Assembly: GCF_947166265.1 (NCBI RefSeq)
Contig: NZ_CAMVDO010000008.1
Coordinates: 62,001-126,000 of the forward strand
From: an uncultured Fibrobacter sp.
GTDB taxonomy: Bacteria > Fibrobacterota > Fibrobacteria > Fibrobacterales > Fibrobacteraceae
Direction: 5' to 3'
Length of the DNA: 64,000 bases
Of this stretch, positions 44,201 to 53,142 are shown piece after piece (within the stretch, counting starts at the first letter, position 1; every line of letters starts with the position of its first letter). The notes below the pieces were generated by a model. That model made no database searches, was not told the DNA's origin, and saw nothing but the letters and a program-made list of their open reading frames with translations. The translations under genes and the position numbers were made by a program.

Positions 44201-45840
44201 TGCGGACCACCGGCATCCACGACAAGCTTGTTGTTGATGAACACCCAAATGTCGTCGTCACCGCGGAAGGTAAATTCCTGGTCTTCGTAATAGGTGAACT
44301 TAGCATGAGATTCAAAGCAGAAATGCTGGTTACGAGGCAGATTTTTATTGCCGTTCATAGCCTTCCAATCCTGACGAGTTCCCCAATCCCAAACAGACGG
44401 TTGCTCACCATCATTAAACAAGCCATTACAATCGCGTCCACCAGGCCAACCAGGAGTTGTGCAGTATTGGTCAAAGTTCTTGACAGTATCCTTTACAGGG
44501 ACTGGAGCTTCAGCCATTCTCTTCCTACGAGCCTTCCAAGTCGGACCCTGGGGAACACCGTTGATTACAACCACATTGGCATCACCGAATTTGCCATCGG
44601 AAACAACCATATCGCCACTAGCATCGAGCGTATATGTATCTCCATCATGTTCAAGCGGGTAGAAACCACCAATAAAGTTACCAATCTTGTTGGAATCTGA
44701 ATCATACCCCCAACGGGTATCCTTACCATAGTGACGGAAAGGCATATCGAAGCACTGAACTTCGTTTACATTCGGAACGTAGTTGAAAAGCGTACTGAAT
44801 TCGCTTTCGGAATGGAAACATTTTTGCGCATTGGCAGAACCAGAATATTCCGGTTTCTTGGTTGCCGGATTAAGATCCTTCTTCACAATGTCTTTGTGAA
44901 CACCGACGCAAGGCTCACTTTTATCGGCATTGTAATCTGTAAACAACTTATTCAATTCTCTGTCGGTATCGTAAATCAAGGCCGCCAGCTTGTAGGAACA
45001 ACGTTCCGTATCACCCGCTTCCGGAATACCGGGGTCAACAGTCGCCCAGCCACCCTGGGTGAGGTCATTCCAGTCATCTTCGTCCGGAACGAAATACAAG
45101 GTATTCGTATTAAAGGCGTTGAAATACGTTGCCAAATTGATAGGGGTCGCCTGGGAGGCAGCTTCGTTCATGCCATTGAGGCCCAACTGTTCCGTGGGTT
45201 CGTTCTTGCGGTACAGGACGATGCTCGACGGGACCTTATCGCCATCGAAAGCCATATAGTACCAGCCGCACATATCCACCGCCGGCGCCATGGCCGTATC
45301 CTTGGTACCGTCAATATTGATCATCACGTTGTCGGACTGCCAGCCTTCGTCCTGGGGAACAAGGAAATAGAAAAATTTTGCATTGGAAGGTTCAGAACCA
45401 GCAAAGGTCTTGCCATCGTGCAGGGGATCCTGCATCACATAGACCTTGTTACCGGCACCGGGGCACTTAATGTCACGTTGATTCTTCGGAAGGTTAGGAT
45501 CATAAGGAGAACTACCATTCCATTCCGACATAAGAATATACTGCAACGGAGCTGTTTTTGAAGTCGATAAGCCAAAAGCGGTTTCCTGAGCTTCACCACC
45601 CGCATTAGCCAAATCATATTCATAATAGCCCGAAGTCGCATTATAATTAGATGAATCCACTGGAGCATCAATATTATTCATCGTCACAAAGAAAGATGAC
45701 GGCCAGTCAGCAGGCTTCTTAAAATAAAGCGTACCAGCACAGCCAGCCCATACACTCTGCACACCTGCAACGAGCATACCTGCACCCAAAGCCCACTTCC
45801 ACAGGGAGTTCACTGATGTATTCTTCATGTTTATTTCCAT
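41263..45840 (-). CDS. fibro-slime domain-containing secreted protein
   Basis: A 1525-residue extracellular protein. GGAAGG lies 10 nt before the chosen ATG at 45840; an in-frame ATG at 45828 is possible too. A signal peptide ends at VWAGC. Residues about 455-605 contain a fibro-slime domain of PA14-like fold: CFESHAKFTYYEDQEFTFRGDDDIWVFIN and LVVDAGG, the calcium-loop pattern of PA14, as in proteins of Fibrobacter and Dictyostelium-type slime proteins. The rest has many Cys, several Ig-like segments (about 850-1050), and repeated Asp-rich loops. It ends with AWNMRSDKGRQVGTGAYIVKFNSF, resembling an FlgD-type or sorting-domain end. Role: probably surface adhesion to plant polymers; this is inference from the family. 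A sigma70-like promoter lies upstream. Confidence 0.87.
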   Translation of the reverse strand: MEINMKNTSVNSLWKWALGAGMLVAGVQSVWAGCAGTLYFKKPADWPSSFFVTMNNIDAPVDSSNYNATSGYYEYDLANAGGEAQETAFGLSTSKTAPLQYILMSEWNGSSPYDPNLPKNQRDIKCPGAGNKVYVMQDPLHDGKTFAGSEPSNAKFFYFLVPQDEGWQSDNVMINIDGTKDTAMAPAVDMCGWYYMAFDGDKVPSSIVLYRKNEPTEQLGLNGMNEAASQATPINLATYFNAFNTNTLYFVPDEDDWNDLTQGGWATVDPGIPEAGDTERCSYKLAALIYDTDRELNKLFTDYNADKSEPCVGVHKDIVKKDLNPATKKPEYSGSANAQKCFHSESEFSTLFNYVPNVNEVQCFDMPFRHYGKDTRWGYDSDSNKIGNFIGGFYPLEHDGDTYTLDASGDMVVSDGKFGDANVVVINGVPQGPTWKARRKRMAEAPVPVKDTVKNFDQYCTTPGWPGGRDCNGLFNDGEQPSVWDWGTRQDWKAMNGNKNLPRNQHFCFESHAKFTYYEDQEFTFRGDDDIWVFINNKLVVDAGGPHLATPGHVVLKNLNSATAYGDGFLVPGNEYDLDIFFCDRRTSMSNVIIKTNMYIRQKQDITLTRDKTVTDSKSYDVCYSETGDGSCAAVAVGSDEGLTCCGSDFTNKPECAGLDISYWLVEGRKISDSTSARSKHITTPGQYNCIIDLTNWTKPSVGKAEDVCELGTGRYTLFMKIGNKSKQVATFRPQGEVDVIYRDGIAQDTNGVEMTGGRYSVTTSAMAGDWVPVYISSVHEPKSSSDPLDILPMDASNVPYTLNADPLMQVCLKVADDGSCAELLTAANANRTIGPTGVDTVFVTVLETDFEKADNGQKEVGISVVGRTNTMKIKFFLPVIQFIEAIPDSGVLPVAKSGDTEADGNNGERWVGSVVDLYLAIFKPDGDGGIIPCPDCKLTIHMYSGADGTSEGIVFSQPETTFENGYAVISLTSENKEYRRPDHPAKIVVANALGTVTAEYSPIFFRTPPVPTPRLADVFDVRGKTLPGYKIHEKYYREDQEYLDGIADSVAIYYHRAIPKDSLPIKVCIIWDSTVTSTDDLKVDFSLAEEGLTKKKDSEEKIFCNTLQPIDASMTSCSGDLCTNVLKIGGLKLSEVAKTGGRGRIISYAKFCDADESICNDSQKKAAYEVIQGFQTDLIDRVAPVPLRVEVKTLRDKGGDLLDRDSLVVVMSEPVDLVSKDNKKSSMDYFLNSATDIQDEASRYASVVDGGTTKVTALLEPALSELDDQGRVRYTYSRENIGPHKGDYLRVTGNTETVYWTDKAEYNVSGSDTLRNVEEDAKFNWNSPTGLDDKSGRLPSPWVLIVGEGEKNVIEKNFGHTSDAEPGPAVYVRSFLTSVSKDEILRDSVNVPGHFVMPDMFGLILENEIEDVSDVYFSYEVEYFTNLGSFVASKSGKIYCDDKFNTEVDQNGKKIQYFDGGKCNDPGKDRNFFIAWNMRSDKGRQVGTGAYIVKFNSFVKLGDHGKDNKQESTSIWGVRRSKIK

Positions 45841-46272
45841 CGATGGTTTTCCTTCCAACTAGGCATACCAAAAAGACCGGCCTTTTTGAAATGCCACATA
45901 CCGCCCTCAAATTTATTCTTTTCTACGTAAAAATGCCAACTCTTTTTGTAATTTTTGATTAAAAAAGCGGTTTTTTCTGTAAACAAACGGTGGATTAACT
46001 TTTGACAGTGAAAAAAATCACAGAAAAAACGCCCCTTTTGTAAAGAGTAGTTTTCAAACCAGACCGTAGAGCGTCCATAAGAGATGCCGCCCCTTCGATT
46101 TCGGCCCTTCGACGCGCTTCGCTTGCACTTCGGCAGGCTCAGTGTATCACTCAGGGACCTTTATAAGGTTAGCGAGCCTGCGAAGCGTGAGCTTGTCGAA
46201 CCACGCTCAGGATGACACGTTCGTGTCACGTCCTACTATTTTACTACATTTCAAGGCAACACGGAGTGTCTT
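45841..46272. other. divergent intergenic region with promoter and composite repeats
   Basis: For the leftward fibro-slime gene there is a good sigma70-like promoter on the minus strand: TTGGCA at 45934-45939, an 18-nt spacer, TAAATT at 45910-45915, giving a leader of about 65 nt. The centre is AT-rich (45960-46060). 46103-46229 holds composite repeats. For the rightward cyclase gene CTATTTTACTAC lies at about 46233-46244 and GGAG at 46263. A 61-codon frame at 46142 runs through repeats and is not a gene. Confidence 0.55.
46103..46229 (+). repeat. composite palindromic repeats ending in GGATGACA
   Basis: CCCTTCGACGCGCTTCGC..CTTCGGCAGGCTCAGTG..CTCAGGGACC, then AGCGAGCCTGCGAAGCGTGAGCTTG, CCACGCTCAGGATGACA, and the small stem GACACGTTCGTGTC. 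Several known-type intergenic repeats have been stacked. Confidence 0.6.
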
Positions 46273-47151
46273 ATGCAGGATATGGACCGAACAATTGCCA
46301 GCGGAAACACCATCAAACTACCGATAGCCCAGCTACGACCGCACCTGATTGTGCTTTACCCGCAAAACCAGTTCAAGCAGATACCGCTTACAAAGGGAAC
46401 GGTTATCTTGGGCCGTGGGCAGGACGCGGACATCCGCATGGACGACGAACTGGTAAGCCGCAGGCATTGCGCTCTCACTTTCGACGGAATCGACGTGACG
46501 GTCAAGGACCTGGGCAGCACCAACGGCACCTTCGTGGACGGCTCCCCTGTCGCCGAAAGCAAGCTCGAAGACCACAACCGCCTGCAAATCGGCAAGATGG
46601 TCCTGAAAGTGGATTTCAAGGACGCCTCCGAAGAAGCTTTCGACCGCGAGCTCTACGAAGCGGCCACCATGGACCCGCTCACCCGTATCAGCAACCGTCG
46701 CACCTTTATGGACAGGAGCCTCGGCGAACTTGCGCTCGGGCGCCGTAACAACTACTACGTCCATACCATCATGGTCGACGCAGACCACTTTAAGCGCGTG
46801 AACGACACCTGGGGCCACCAGTGCGGTGACATGGTTCTCAAGGAAATCGCAAGAATCCTCAAGGAAGAAAAGCGCGAATCCGACCTACTCGCCCGTTACG
46901 GAGGCGAGGAATTCGTGCTACTTTTAAGCGGAATCGGCCCAGAAGACGCCAAAAAGAGCGCCGAACGCCTGCGCAGCGCCGTGGAACGTCACCGTTTTTC
47001 GTGGAAGGACACGATCATCCCCGTGACAATTTCACTGGGGCTTGCGAGCCGCCAAGGCGAAAACATCGGGAAAATCGAGGAAATGATCGCCGAATGTGAC
47101 CGTCTGCTGTACATCGCCAAGGAAAGCGGCAGAAATCAGGTGGCCTTTTAA
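46273..47151 (+). CDS. FHA-domain diguanylate cyclase (GGEEF)
   Basis: A 292-residue cytoplasmic protein. The FHA domain spans about 45-115 (ILGRGQDADIRMDD, SRRHCAL, DLGSTNGTFVDG), with the conserved Arg, Ser-Arg-Arg-His and Asn-Gly that read phosphothreonine. The GGDEF domain spans about 135-292: DPLTRISNRR, VDADHFKRVNDTWGH, active-site GGEEF and, exactly five residues before it, the inhibitory I-site RESD. It would make c-di-GMP from two GTP with product inhibition and be controlled by a Ser/Thr-kinase substrate. GGAG precedes the ATG. It lies 32 nt before the MATE transporter, which has its own promoter element. Confidence 0.95.
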   Translation: MQDMDRTIASGNTIKLPIAQLRPHLIVLYPQNQFKQIPLTKGTVILGRGQDADIRMDDELVSRRHCALTFDGIDVTVKDLGSTNGTFVDGSPVAESKLEDHNRLQIGKMVLKVDFKDASEEAFDRELYEAATMDPLTRISNRRTFMDRSLGELALGRRNNYYVHTIMVDADHFKRVNDTWGHQCGDMVLKEIARILKEEKRESDLLARYGGEEFVLLLSGIGPEDAKKSAERLRSAVERHRFSWKDTIIPVTISLGLASRQGENIGKIEEMIAECDRLLYIAKESGRNQVAF

Positions 47152-47183
47152 ATTGTAAAAAAATTTCTAAATTTGGCGTCGAA

Positions 47184-48569
47184 ATGTCTAGTTTGAATTC
47201 CGATCGCCTTAACTCCTTTGGTTCTGCAAGCATCCCGAAACTGGTGTTGCAGTTCTCGGTCCCGGCCATCATCAGCATGCTGGTGAACGCCCTCTACAAC
47301 GTGGTGGACCGTTTTTTTGTAGGCCAAGGCGTCGGTAGTCTCGGCATTGCCGGCATTACGCTGTGCTTTCCGATTTGCCTATTTATAATGGCGATGTCCA
47401 TGATGGTGGGCGTGGGCGGCAATACGCTTTTCGCAATTCGCCTCGGTCAAAAGAAGTACATCCAGGCAAGCATTATCCTGAACAACTCTTTCTCGTTGCT
47501 TATCCTAATGGCGCTTGGGACATTCACGCTCGGCGAAATTTTCATGGTGCCGCTCCTGAAATTGTTCGGTGCAAGCGAGCAGACTTTGCCGGTTGCCAGC
47601 AGCTACATGCGCATTTTGCTGTGTGGCGCCGTGTTCCAGACAATCGCCCCCGGCATGAACCACTTTATCCGTTCGATGGGACACCCCAAAACGGCCATGT
47701 TCCGTGAAATCGCGGGCGCCGTCACGAACATTATCCTCGACTACCTCTTTATCATGAAATTCCACTGGGGTATCGAAGGCGCCGCCTGGGCGACCATCGC
47801 CTCGCAGCTTGTCGCCTCGGCACTCATCACGCAGTTTTTCGTCAAGAAAACAGCGCCTATCCACATTCGCTGGCGCCACATGAAACTCCGTGCAGCCTAT
47901 GTGCGCAAGATTCTTATTCTTGGGTTGCCGCCTTCCGTGATGCAGATTTGCAACAGCCTCATGAACGCCATCCTGGCCTGGAGCCTTACCACCTACGGAA
48001 ACATCAGCGTACAGACTTCCGGAGTCCTTTCGGGCGGCGACATGGCGATTTCTGCATTTGGCATTATCAATAGTATCGTCTGCATCATCCTCCTTCCGCT
48101 CCTAGGATTCGTCCACGGGACGCAACCGATTATCGGCTACAATTATGGCGCCCGCCTCAACAAACGCGTCAAGGAAACCCTCAAGTTCATCTTTATTTAT
48201 GCGGGCGGGTTCATGCTCGTCACCTGGGGAATCCTCATGTGGCAAGCCGAAGCCCTCGTGGCACCCTTTGCACCGAACGACCCGGAACTTATCAAGCTTG
48301 CCGCCTGGGGAATGCGCATATTCTCTGCCGCATTCTTCATGATTCCTTTTGGCATGGGAGCGGGGAACTTTTTCCAGGGGACCGGAAAGGCGTTCAGAGC
48401 CATGTTCCTGAACGCCTGCCGTCAAGTGATTCTGCTGATTCCGTTCTTGCTGATTCTGCCACACTTCTTTGAACTGAAGGGAGTGTTCATGGCGCAGCCG
48501 ATTGCAGACACTGGGGCTGCGATTATCGGCCTTGCCATGCTCGCGCATGAAATGAAGAAACTCAAGTAG
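47184..48569 (+). CDS. MATE-family efflux transporter
   Basis: A 461-residue twelve-helix inner-membrane exporter of the MATE (DinF/NorM-like) family. Two six-helix halves begin PKLVLQFSVPAIISMLVNALYNVVDRFFVGQG and RAAYVRKILILGLPPSVMQICNSLMNAIL. The MATE-typical GFVHGTQPIIGYNYGARL and INSIVCIILLPLLGF are clear. It would export cationic or other small compounds by sodium or proton antiport. TAAATTTG lies just upstream and the ATG follows about 10 nt later with no Shine-Dalgarno site. Unlike the MATE protein at 29042-30805 it has no C-terminal extension. Confidence 0.92.
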   Translation: MSSLNSDRLNSFGSASIPKLVLQFSVPAIISMLVNALYNVVDRFFVGQGVGSLGIAGITLCFPICLFIMAMSMMVGVGGNTLFAIRLGQKKYIQASIILNNSFSLLILMALGTFTLGEIFMVPLLKLFGASEQTLPVASSYMRILLCGAVFQTIAPGMNHFIRSMGHPKTAMFREIAGAVTNIILDYLFIMKFHWGIEGAAWATIASQLVASALITQFFVKKTAPIHIRWRHMKLRAAYVRKILILGLPPSVMQICNSLMNAILAWSLTTYGNISVQTSGVLSGGDMAISAFGIINSIVCIILLPLLGFVHGTQPIIGYNYGARLNKRVKETLKFIFIYAGGFMLVTWGILMWQAEALVAPFAPNDPELIKLAAWGMRIFSAAFFMIPFGMGAGNFFQGTGKAFRAMFLNACRQVILLIPFLLILPHFFELKGVFMAQPIADTGAAIIGLAMLAHEMKKLK

Positions 48570-48570
48570 A

Positions 48571-48656
48571 GATCCCCGCCTGCGCGGGGATGACAATGGG
48601 AATTGAAGAGATCCCGAACCAAGTCCGGGATGACAAATTGGGCGTCTGGAATGACG
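48571..48656 (+). repeat. two GGATGACA-family palindromes with different stems plus a third tail
   Basis: GATCCCCGCCTGCGCGGGGATGACA at 48571-48595; GATCCCGAACCAAGTCCGGGATGACA at 48610-48635; then GGCGTCTGGAATGACG to 48656. They lie between two convergent genes and fill the whole gap. Confidence 0.88.
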
Positions 48657-51299
48657 TTAGCGGATGTTCACGCGGCGCATTGCTACCCCGACACGGACCA
48701 CATAGGAACCCGCGCTTAACGCAGGAACTTCCGTTTCTCCAGAATAGGCAACACCGCGGTAAAGAACGCGACCCTGTAAATCCATCACGGCGTAGTTTTT
48801 TTGCACCTTCGCGACCGACTCGGCCAGAACAATCGTAAATTGGAAAGGCCCAGTCATCTTCAGACGGAATCCAGGGAATTCATCAAGGGGCTGTGAACTC
48901 GACGAAGATTGCGCCGAGCTGGAGCTCACTTTTACGCTAGAGCTCGAAGAGGAAAGCTCCGAACTACTCGATTTTGCACGAGAGCTTGAAGATTTAGGAG
49001 AAACTTTCTGGCTACTGCTCGACTTCGCGGAGCTACTCGAATCTTCAATAATCTCGGCTCCCTTTGAGCTGCTGGACTTTGCAGAACTGCTAGACAACAC
49101 ACTCGACGAAGACCGTGCCGAGCTTGAAGAGGATGCCTCCGAGCTGCTCGATTTTGCACGGGAACTCGACGACTTGGCAGAACTGGAACTCAATTCTTCG
49201 TTTACATCTAAAACGTTCACCGTTACTGACGAAAGAACATCGATTCCGCCATCATTGACATTCACCGTAAATATAAACGAAGGATTCGTTTCATAATCCA
49301 GCTTCATTGGGTCCTTCACAACAATAACATCACCATCGATTTTAAACGGCACGTCTTCAACAATAGAAAAAGTAAGTTTACGGAACTGAGCATTTTTTAC
49401 ATCGGGGTCAGATGCCTGAACGGTTCCCACGACAGTTCCCACTGGAGAATTTTCAGCGACCTCAAAGGTTGCATCAAAAATTACCGGAGGTTCATTTACA
49501 TCAAGAATCTTTATGGTGCGAACAATGGAATCCGACAATCCATCTTCGTCAGTGACGGTTATTTTCACCGAGTAACTGGAATTCAGTTTTTCATAGTCTA
49601 GGTTAAAGCCATCTTTAACTGTAATTACAATTCCCACATTTTCACCCAAACTCAAAGATGCTGCAAAAAGTTTATCAGCCCCTTTTCCATTCGCATCCGC
49701 CAAAGTAACCAGAAGTGCATTTACATTCTTGTCGCTACTCACGGCAAATTTATGGGCAATAGTTCCTGTAGGAGAGTTTTCCGCAACACTAATCGTTCCC
49801 TCACAATTTTCGTCACTTGCAAGACAAGATATCACAGGTCCCGCCGGAAGAGGGGCATCATCAACTACCAAAGTAAAAGAGCCTTCTCTATTTCCATTCG
49901 AAAGTACAGCACCCTCTAAATCATATACCCGTAGCGTCAATGTTTCCGAGCCTTCATTCAAAGCATCGATCATCGCATTTAGATAAATTTTGCTTGTCGG
50001 CTTCAAAGCTCCAGCCTTAATTTTCACCGATTCATACGCTGCATCACAAATCGGGAAACTCGGATAAGAAGAGCCTCTATTAAAATCCTGAATGGACGCA
50101 ACCCCAGCAGGCGTAGACGCGGAATCCTTGACATCATAGCAATACTTAAACGTGACATCCGTCATAGCCTCCTTATTAAGCTTTAGCGGAATTTCAACAT
50201 TCGAATTATTTTCTGCAATATCGACACTAGACATGTAAAGAATAGGATCCAACGAAATCGTTGGTGGATCAAACGGAGCATAGCGGACACTTTCTCCATT
50301 AAATTCACTACCAACCATCACCTCACTTGCAATAAGCTGACCCGCCAAGACAAGATTTGAGCCTAGCGTCATTGTTCCATGTGTCATGAAAGTTCCCTGA
50401 AAATAGGATTTTACATTCATACTCGGCCACGTCATATCTTGCTTAGAATAGAACAAAAGATTGCCGGCATAATCTTCATTTGAAACGGGAGTTTCTGTCG
50501 TAATATTTGTCCATTTGGACTTCGAATAAACGGCCTTTTCGTCTACATAAACCACCTGAACAACAGCATCACTACTTACATCAATACTTTTGGCAAAAAT
50601 TCGGACAAGCGTCCAGGGCGACTGCATCCGAACATTTAATTTCGCTCCACCACCCAGCACGATGTTTTCTACGGAGAAGTCAACGACGGCCTCTTCTGGA
50701 GGAACATCTATTGTGTACGTGGTAGCACTTACATCGATATTTTCTAGAACGATGGTATTCGAAGTTAAGGCAGTGGGATAATCGGGAACTTTTAGATTCG
50801 TCAGAACCGCAGGCACCTTGTCGTAACTGCAAGCACCCTTTGTTGCCGCAGTTCCTGTATACAGACTACCGCCAGAGGCCGAAATATCGCTGGAAGCATA
50901 TTCGTTCACACTTCCCCCGACACAGTAGGTCCCGTAAAACTCATTCCCATTCGGCCCCGCTAAAAAGTTGCCGGTCGTGCGCACAGGTCCTGTAAAATAA
51001 TCCACGCCGTTACTTAAAACAACATTTCCGCCAACATAGATCGGTCCCGCTAATTTATTTCCGTCGTTCAGAAATGCCAAATCCCCGGAAGCCGTACCAA
51101 CCGCCCCTAAGGAATCCGAAATGACCGAGCGTCTAAGCGTTATCCCTTCCGTTCCCCAAATCTTGAAGGATATCAGCTTATCCCAATAGATTTGCTGACT
51201 GTCGGCAGGAACACCCTCAAATTCGAACGGAGCCACGGATGCCGCCGAAGCAAGCCCCGCCATTGCAAGAATCAGTCCATAAAAGTATTTCACAAACAT
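48657..51299 (-). CDS. secreted Calx-beta/cadherin-domain protein with Ser-rich linker
   Basis: An 880-residue surface protein. The ATG at 51299 has GGGGA 7 nt upstream; a signal peptide ends at ASAAS. Residues about 20-350 resemble a polymer-forming, beta-helix-like region (GPIYVGGNVVLSNGVDYFTGPV, GGGAKLNVRM). About 355-490 is a Calx-beta domain (SSVDIAENNSNVEIPLKLN), and about 495-710 holds two cadherin-like domains with VAENSPTG, VAENSPVG, LDVNEPP and DYETN calcium-binding motifs. A 100-residue Ser-rich linker ((SSSSx)n) leads to a C-terminal domain of about 60 residues (YAVMDLQGRVLYRG ... GSYVVRVG) like a type IX sorting domain. It follows the barrel protein gene at 51317 by 17 nt, so it is probably cotranscribed. 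Confidence 0.82.
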   Translation of the reverse strand: MFVKYFYGLILAMAGLASAASVAPFEFEGVPADSQQIYWDKLISFKIWGTEGITLRRSVISDSLGAVGTASGDLAFLNDGNKLAGPIYVGGNVVLSNGVDYFTGPVRTTGNFLAGPNGNEFYGTYCVGGSVNEYASSDISASGGSLYTGTAATKGACSYDKVPAVLTNLKVPDYPTALTSNTIVLENIDVSATTYTIDVPPEEAVVDFSVENIVLGGGAKLNVRMQSPWTLVRIFAKSIDVSSDAVVQVVYVDEKAVYSKSKWTNITTETPVSNEDYAGNLLFYSKQDMTWPSMNVKSYFQGTFMTHGTMTLGSNLVLAGQLIASEVMVGSEFNGESVRYAPFDPPTISLDPILYMSSVDIAENNSNVEIPLKLNKEAMTDVTFKYCYDVKDSASTPAGVASIQDFNRGSSYPSFPICDAAYESVKIKAGALKPTSKIYLNAMIDALNEGSETLTLRVYDLEGAVLSNGNREGSFTLVVDDAPLPAGPVISCLASDENCEGTISVAENSPTGTIAHKFAVSSDKNVNALLVTLADANGKGADKLFAASLSLGENVGIVITVKDGFNLDYEKLNSSYSVKITVTDEDGLSDSIVRTIKILDVNEPPVIFDATFEVAENSPVGTVVGTVQASDPDVKNAQFRKLTFSIVEDVPFKIDGDVIVVKDPMKLDYETNPSFIFTVNVNDGGIDVLSSVTVNVLDVNEELSSSSAKSSSSRAKSSSSEASSSSSARSSSSVLSSSSAKSSSSKGAEIIEDSSSSAKSSSSQKVSPKSSSSRAKSSSSELSSSSSSVKVSSSSAQSSSSSQPLDEFPGFRLKMTGPFQFTIVLAESVAKVQKNYAVMDLQGRVLYRGVAYSGETEVPALSAGSYVVRVGVAMRRVNIR

Positions 51300-51316
51300 C
51301 GCAGAGTCCCCTTTCC

Positions 51317-52549
51317 CTAAATAAACCAATACGCTATGTTAAAGCGACCTTGCCATGTCTTTGGAGAATCAGGCGTATCGCACAAGGGGGTAAGCCCCAA
51401 TACAAAACGCAAATTGAAATCCAGGAATGACGATCCAATCCGACGCATTACACCTATGCCAGCAACGACATCAAATTCAAATGCCTTCAAGCCGCCGTCC
51501 GCCTCGTAGTCTTCGGTTCCAAATTCGTCCGTAATCGTCGACTTGTGTTTCGAATACAAATTAAAAGATACCATCGGGCCCGCTTCTACATAAACCAGGG
51601 ACGGCATCATTAGACGAAGTGCCACGGGAATATCGACATTGAACTGCTGCACGGAATATTCAATTTCCATATCCGTACTTTTGGACATCTTATTTTCATC
51701 GCTCAGTTTCACGGTCACGTCAGACTTTCCGGAACCCGATACAAAGGACGCTCCCACATCGGCACGAACCCCGAAATACGGATTGAAAAGGAACAGACCA
51801 CCGACACCGAGGTCAAAACCAACGCCCCAATAGCTACCGCTAAGATCATCGCCTCCGGTCGCCTTCACAGAGTAATTTTTATTGAATTGTATATTCGCAA
51901 GTCCAAACTGGGAATCGTAAAAATCACTGTAAAACGCCCCGATAATGGCCCCACCCCAAATCCATTTAGCTTTTTCTTCGGGTTCTACGGGAACCTCAGC
52001 TTTCGACTCAGCTTCGGGTTCCACCTGAGGCGCAGCCGGAAACATCGCTTCCTTGGAAAGTTCATTTTCCAGTTGCTTTTCGGACACCATCAAAAACAGT
52101 GCTTGCGCCTTGCCCCTGATTTCGACTTCCAGCTGTTCCACATCGGGACTCTTGGCGGCAAAACTACCGATGAGTTTATTTCCTGCCGTTTCGTAAAGTT
52201 CTACCGTAATCGTAAGGTTCGAACCGAAACGTCCGATACGCCCCTGCGCCACGTAGTCCGCCGAAATATTCTTGCCCGTTTCGACAAGGCAGCTCCCTTC
52301 GCAATCCTCTATCGCCTTGCCGGGCGGAAGCATCATCTGGATGTTTTCGCGAGTCATGATGACAAAGCCCTTGGAGGCAGGCAGCGCCTTTACCGCCTCG
52401 GAACGAAGAACATCCGTAAGGTACTGTTTTTCCTCTAACGAAAGGGCATCTTTGGCAGATATGGTTTCGAGGACCGCAACATGGGTCGCAAACAATAAAG
52501 CCGGGAAACAAAAAACGAGGATTAAGACTATCAGCGAGAGCTTTTTCAT
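51317..52549 (-). CDS. outer membrane protein with CsgG/FlgO-like N-terminal part and C-terminal beta-barrel
   Basis: A 410-residue protein. Signal peptide (SLIVLILVFCFPALLFA), then about residues 22-165 show a fold like TolB N-terminal/FlgO/CsgG-type periplasmic domains: VAVLETISAKDALSLEEKQYLTDVLRSEAVK, FVIMTRENIQMMLPPG, CEGSCLVETGKNISADYVAQGRI, TITVELYETAGNKLIGSF. A charged Glu/Pro-rich linker (about 170-195) leads to an OmpA/PorT-like barrel (about 200-410; WGVGFDLGVGGLFLFNPYFGVRADVGASFV) that ends in Tyr-Trp-Phe-Ile. It is 17 nt upstream of the cadherin-type protein gene; the two might act together in surface display, which is inference. Confidence 0.8.
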   Translation of the reverse strand: MKKLSLIVLILVFCFPALLFATHVAVLETISAKDALSLEEKQYLTDVLRSEAVKALPASKGFVIMTRENIQMMLPPGKAIEDCEGSCLVETGKNISADYVAQGRIGRFGSNLTITVELYETAGNKLIGSFAAKSPDVEQLEVEIRGKAQALFLMVSEKQLENELSKEAMFPAAPQVEPEAESKAEVPVEPEEKAKWIWGGAIIGAFYSDFYDSQFGLANIQFNKNYSVKATGGDDLSGSYWGVGFDLGVGGLFLFNPYFGVRADVGASFVSGSGKSDVTVKLSDENKMSKSTDMEIEYSVQQFNVDIPVALRLMMPSLVYVEAGPMVSFNLYSKHKSTITDEFGTEDYEADGGLKAFEFDVVAGIGVMRRIGSSFLDFNLRFVLGLTPLCDTPDSPKTWQGRFNIAYWFI

Positions 52550-52568
52550 CTAAGGGGACCTTTCGTAC

Positions 52569-52598
52569 AAAAAAATTCCCTGCGCGAAGCAGGGAGAA
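52569..52598 (-). terminator. Rho-independent terminator (minus strand)
   Basis: On the minus strand CCCTGC, TTCGC, GCAGGG (52578-52594), then a U-tract at 52569-52575. It ends the small lipoprotein gene. Confidence 0.85.
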
Positions 52599-52605
52599 AT
52601 CAACG

Positions 52606-53091
52606 CTAGTAAAGTTTCTTCATGTCGGTGAGTTCGCCTGCCTTTTCGTGGAAGAGGACCAGCGAGCCGCCCTGCACCTTCTTGAAAATCTTGGTGAGTT
52701 TTTCGATGGCATCACGCTCTTCAAAGCCGATTTCGTTGTAGGCGGTTTCGCCAATCACGATACCCACGTTTATCAGGTCGGGGGACTTGCGGCGCAGGTA
52801 ATTGAGCAAATCTTCGTCATTGTTGAGGATGTCGGTCGCCGTCGGCTTTTCAAGTTCCGCCGGGTCACGGGTGCTTACCAGGAGCGGATACAGATCGTCG
52901 GCAATAATCTGCTTGGAATTCAGGTAGAACGTGTTTCCGACAAACAGGCTGATAGAGTCATTGAGCACCTGACGCACTTCGACGAGGACATCGCTCTGGG
53001 AAGACGCTTCCTGGATTTCGAGTTTAGACGGACCGCAGGCCATAAGGGCGAGCGAGACGACGGACAGAATAGCAAGGGCCAGCTTTTTCAT
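52606..53091 (-). CDS. small hypothetical lipoprotein
   Basis: A 161-residue lipoprotein with the lipobox LMAC (Cys19) after a short hydrophobic leader. The rest is mostly helical and acidic with strong heptad-like patterns and no Cys: VLVEVRQVLNDSISLFVGNTFYLN, then LLVSTRDPAELEKPTATDIL, and ELTDMKKLY at the end. AGAGGTG lies before the ATG. It stands alone with its own terminator, and 51 nt separate it from the NAT-like gene upstream. I do not recognise a family. Confidence 0.72.
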   Translation of the reverse strand: MKKLALAILSVVSLALMACGPSKLEIQEASSQSDVLVEVRQVLNDSISLFVGNTFYLNSKQIIADDLYPLLVSTRDPAELEKPTATDILNNDEDLLNYLRRKSPDLINVGIVIGETAYNEIGFEERDAIEKLTKIFKKVQGGSLVLFHEKAGELTDMKKLY

Positions 53092-53142
53092 ATTTTCACC
53101 TCTTTTATAGGTTGTAGAAAACCTTTTTCCTTAATATAATAT

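Noticed and set aside
46142-46327. 61-codon plus-strand frame before the cyclase gene
   Set aside because: Made of palindromic repeats and the start of the FHA-GGDEF gene in another frame.
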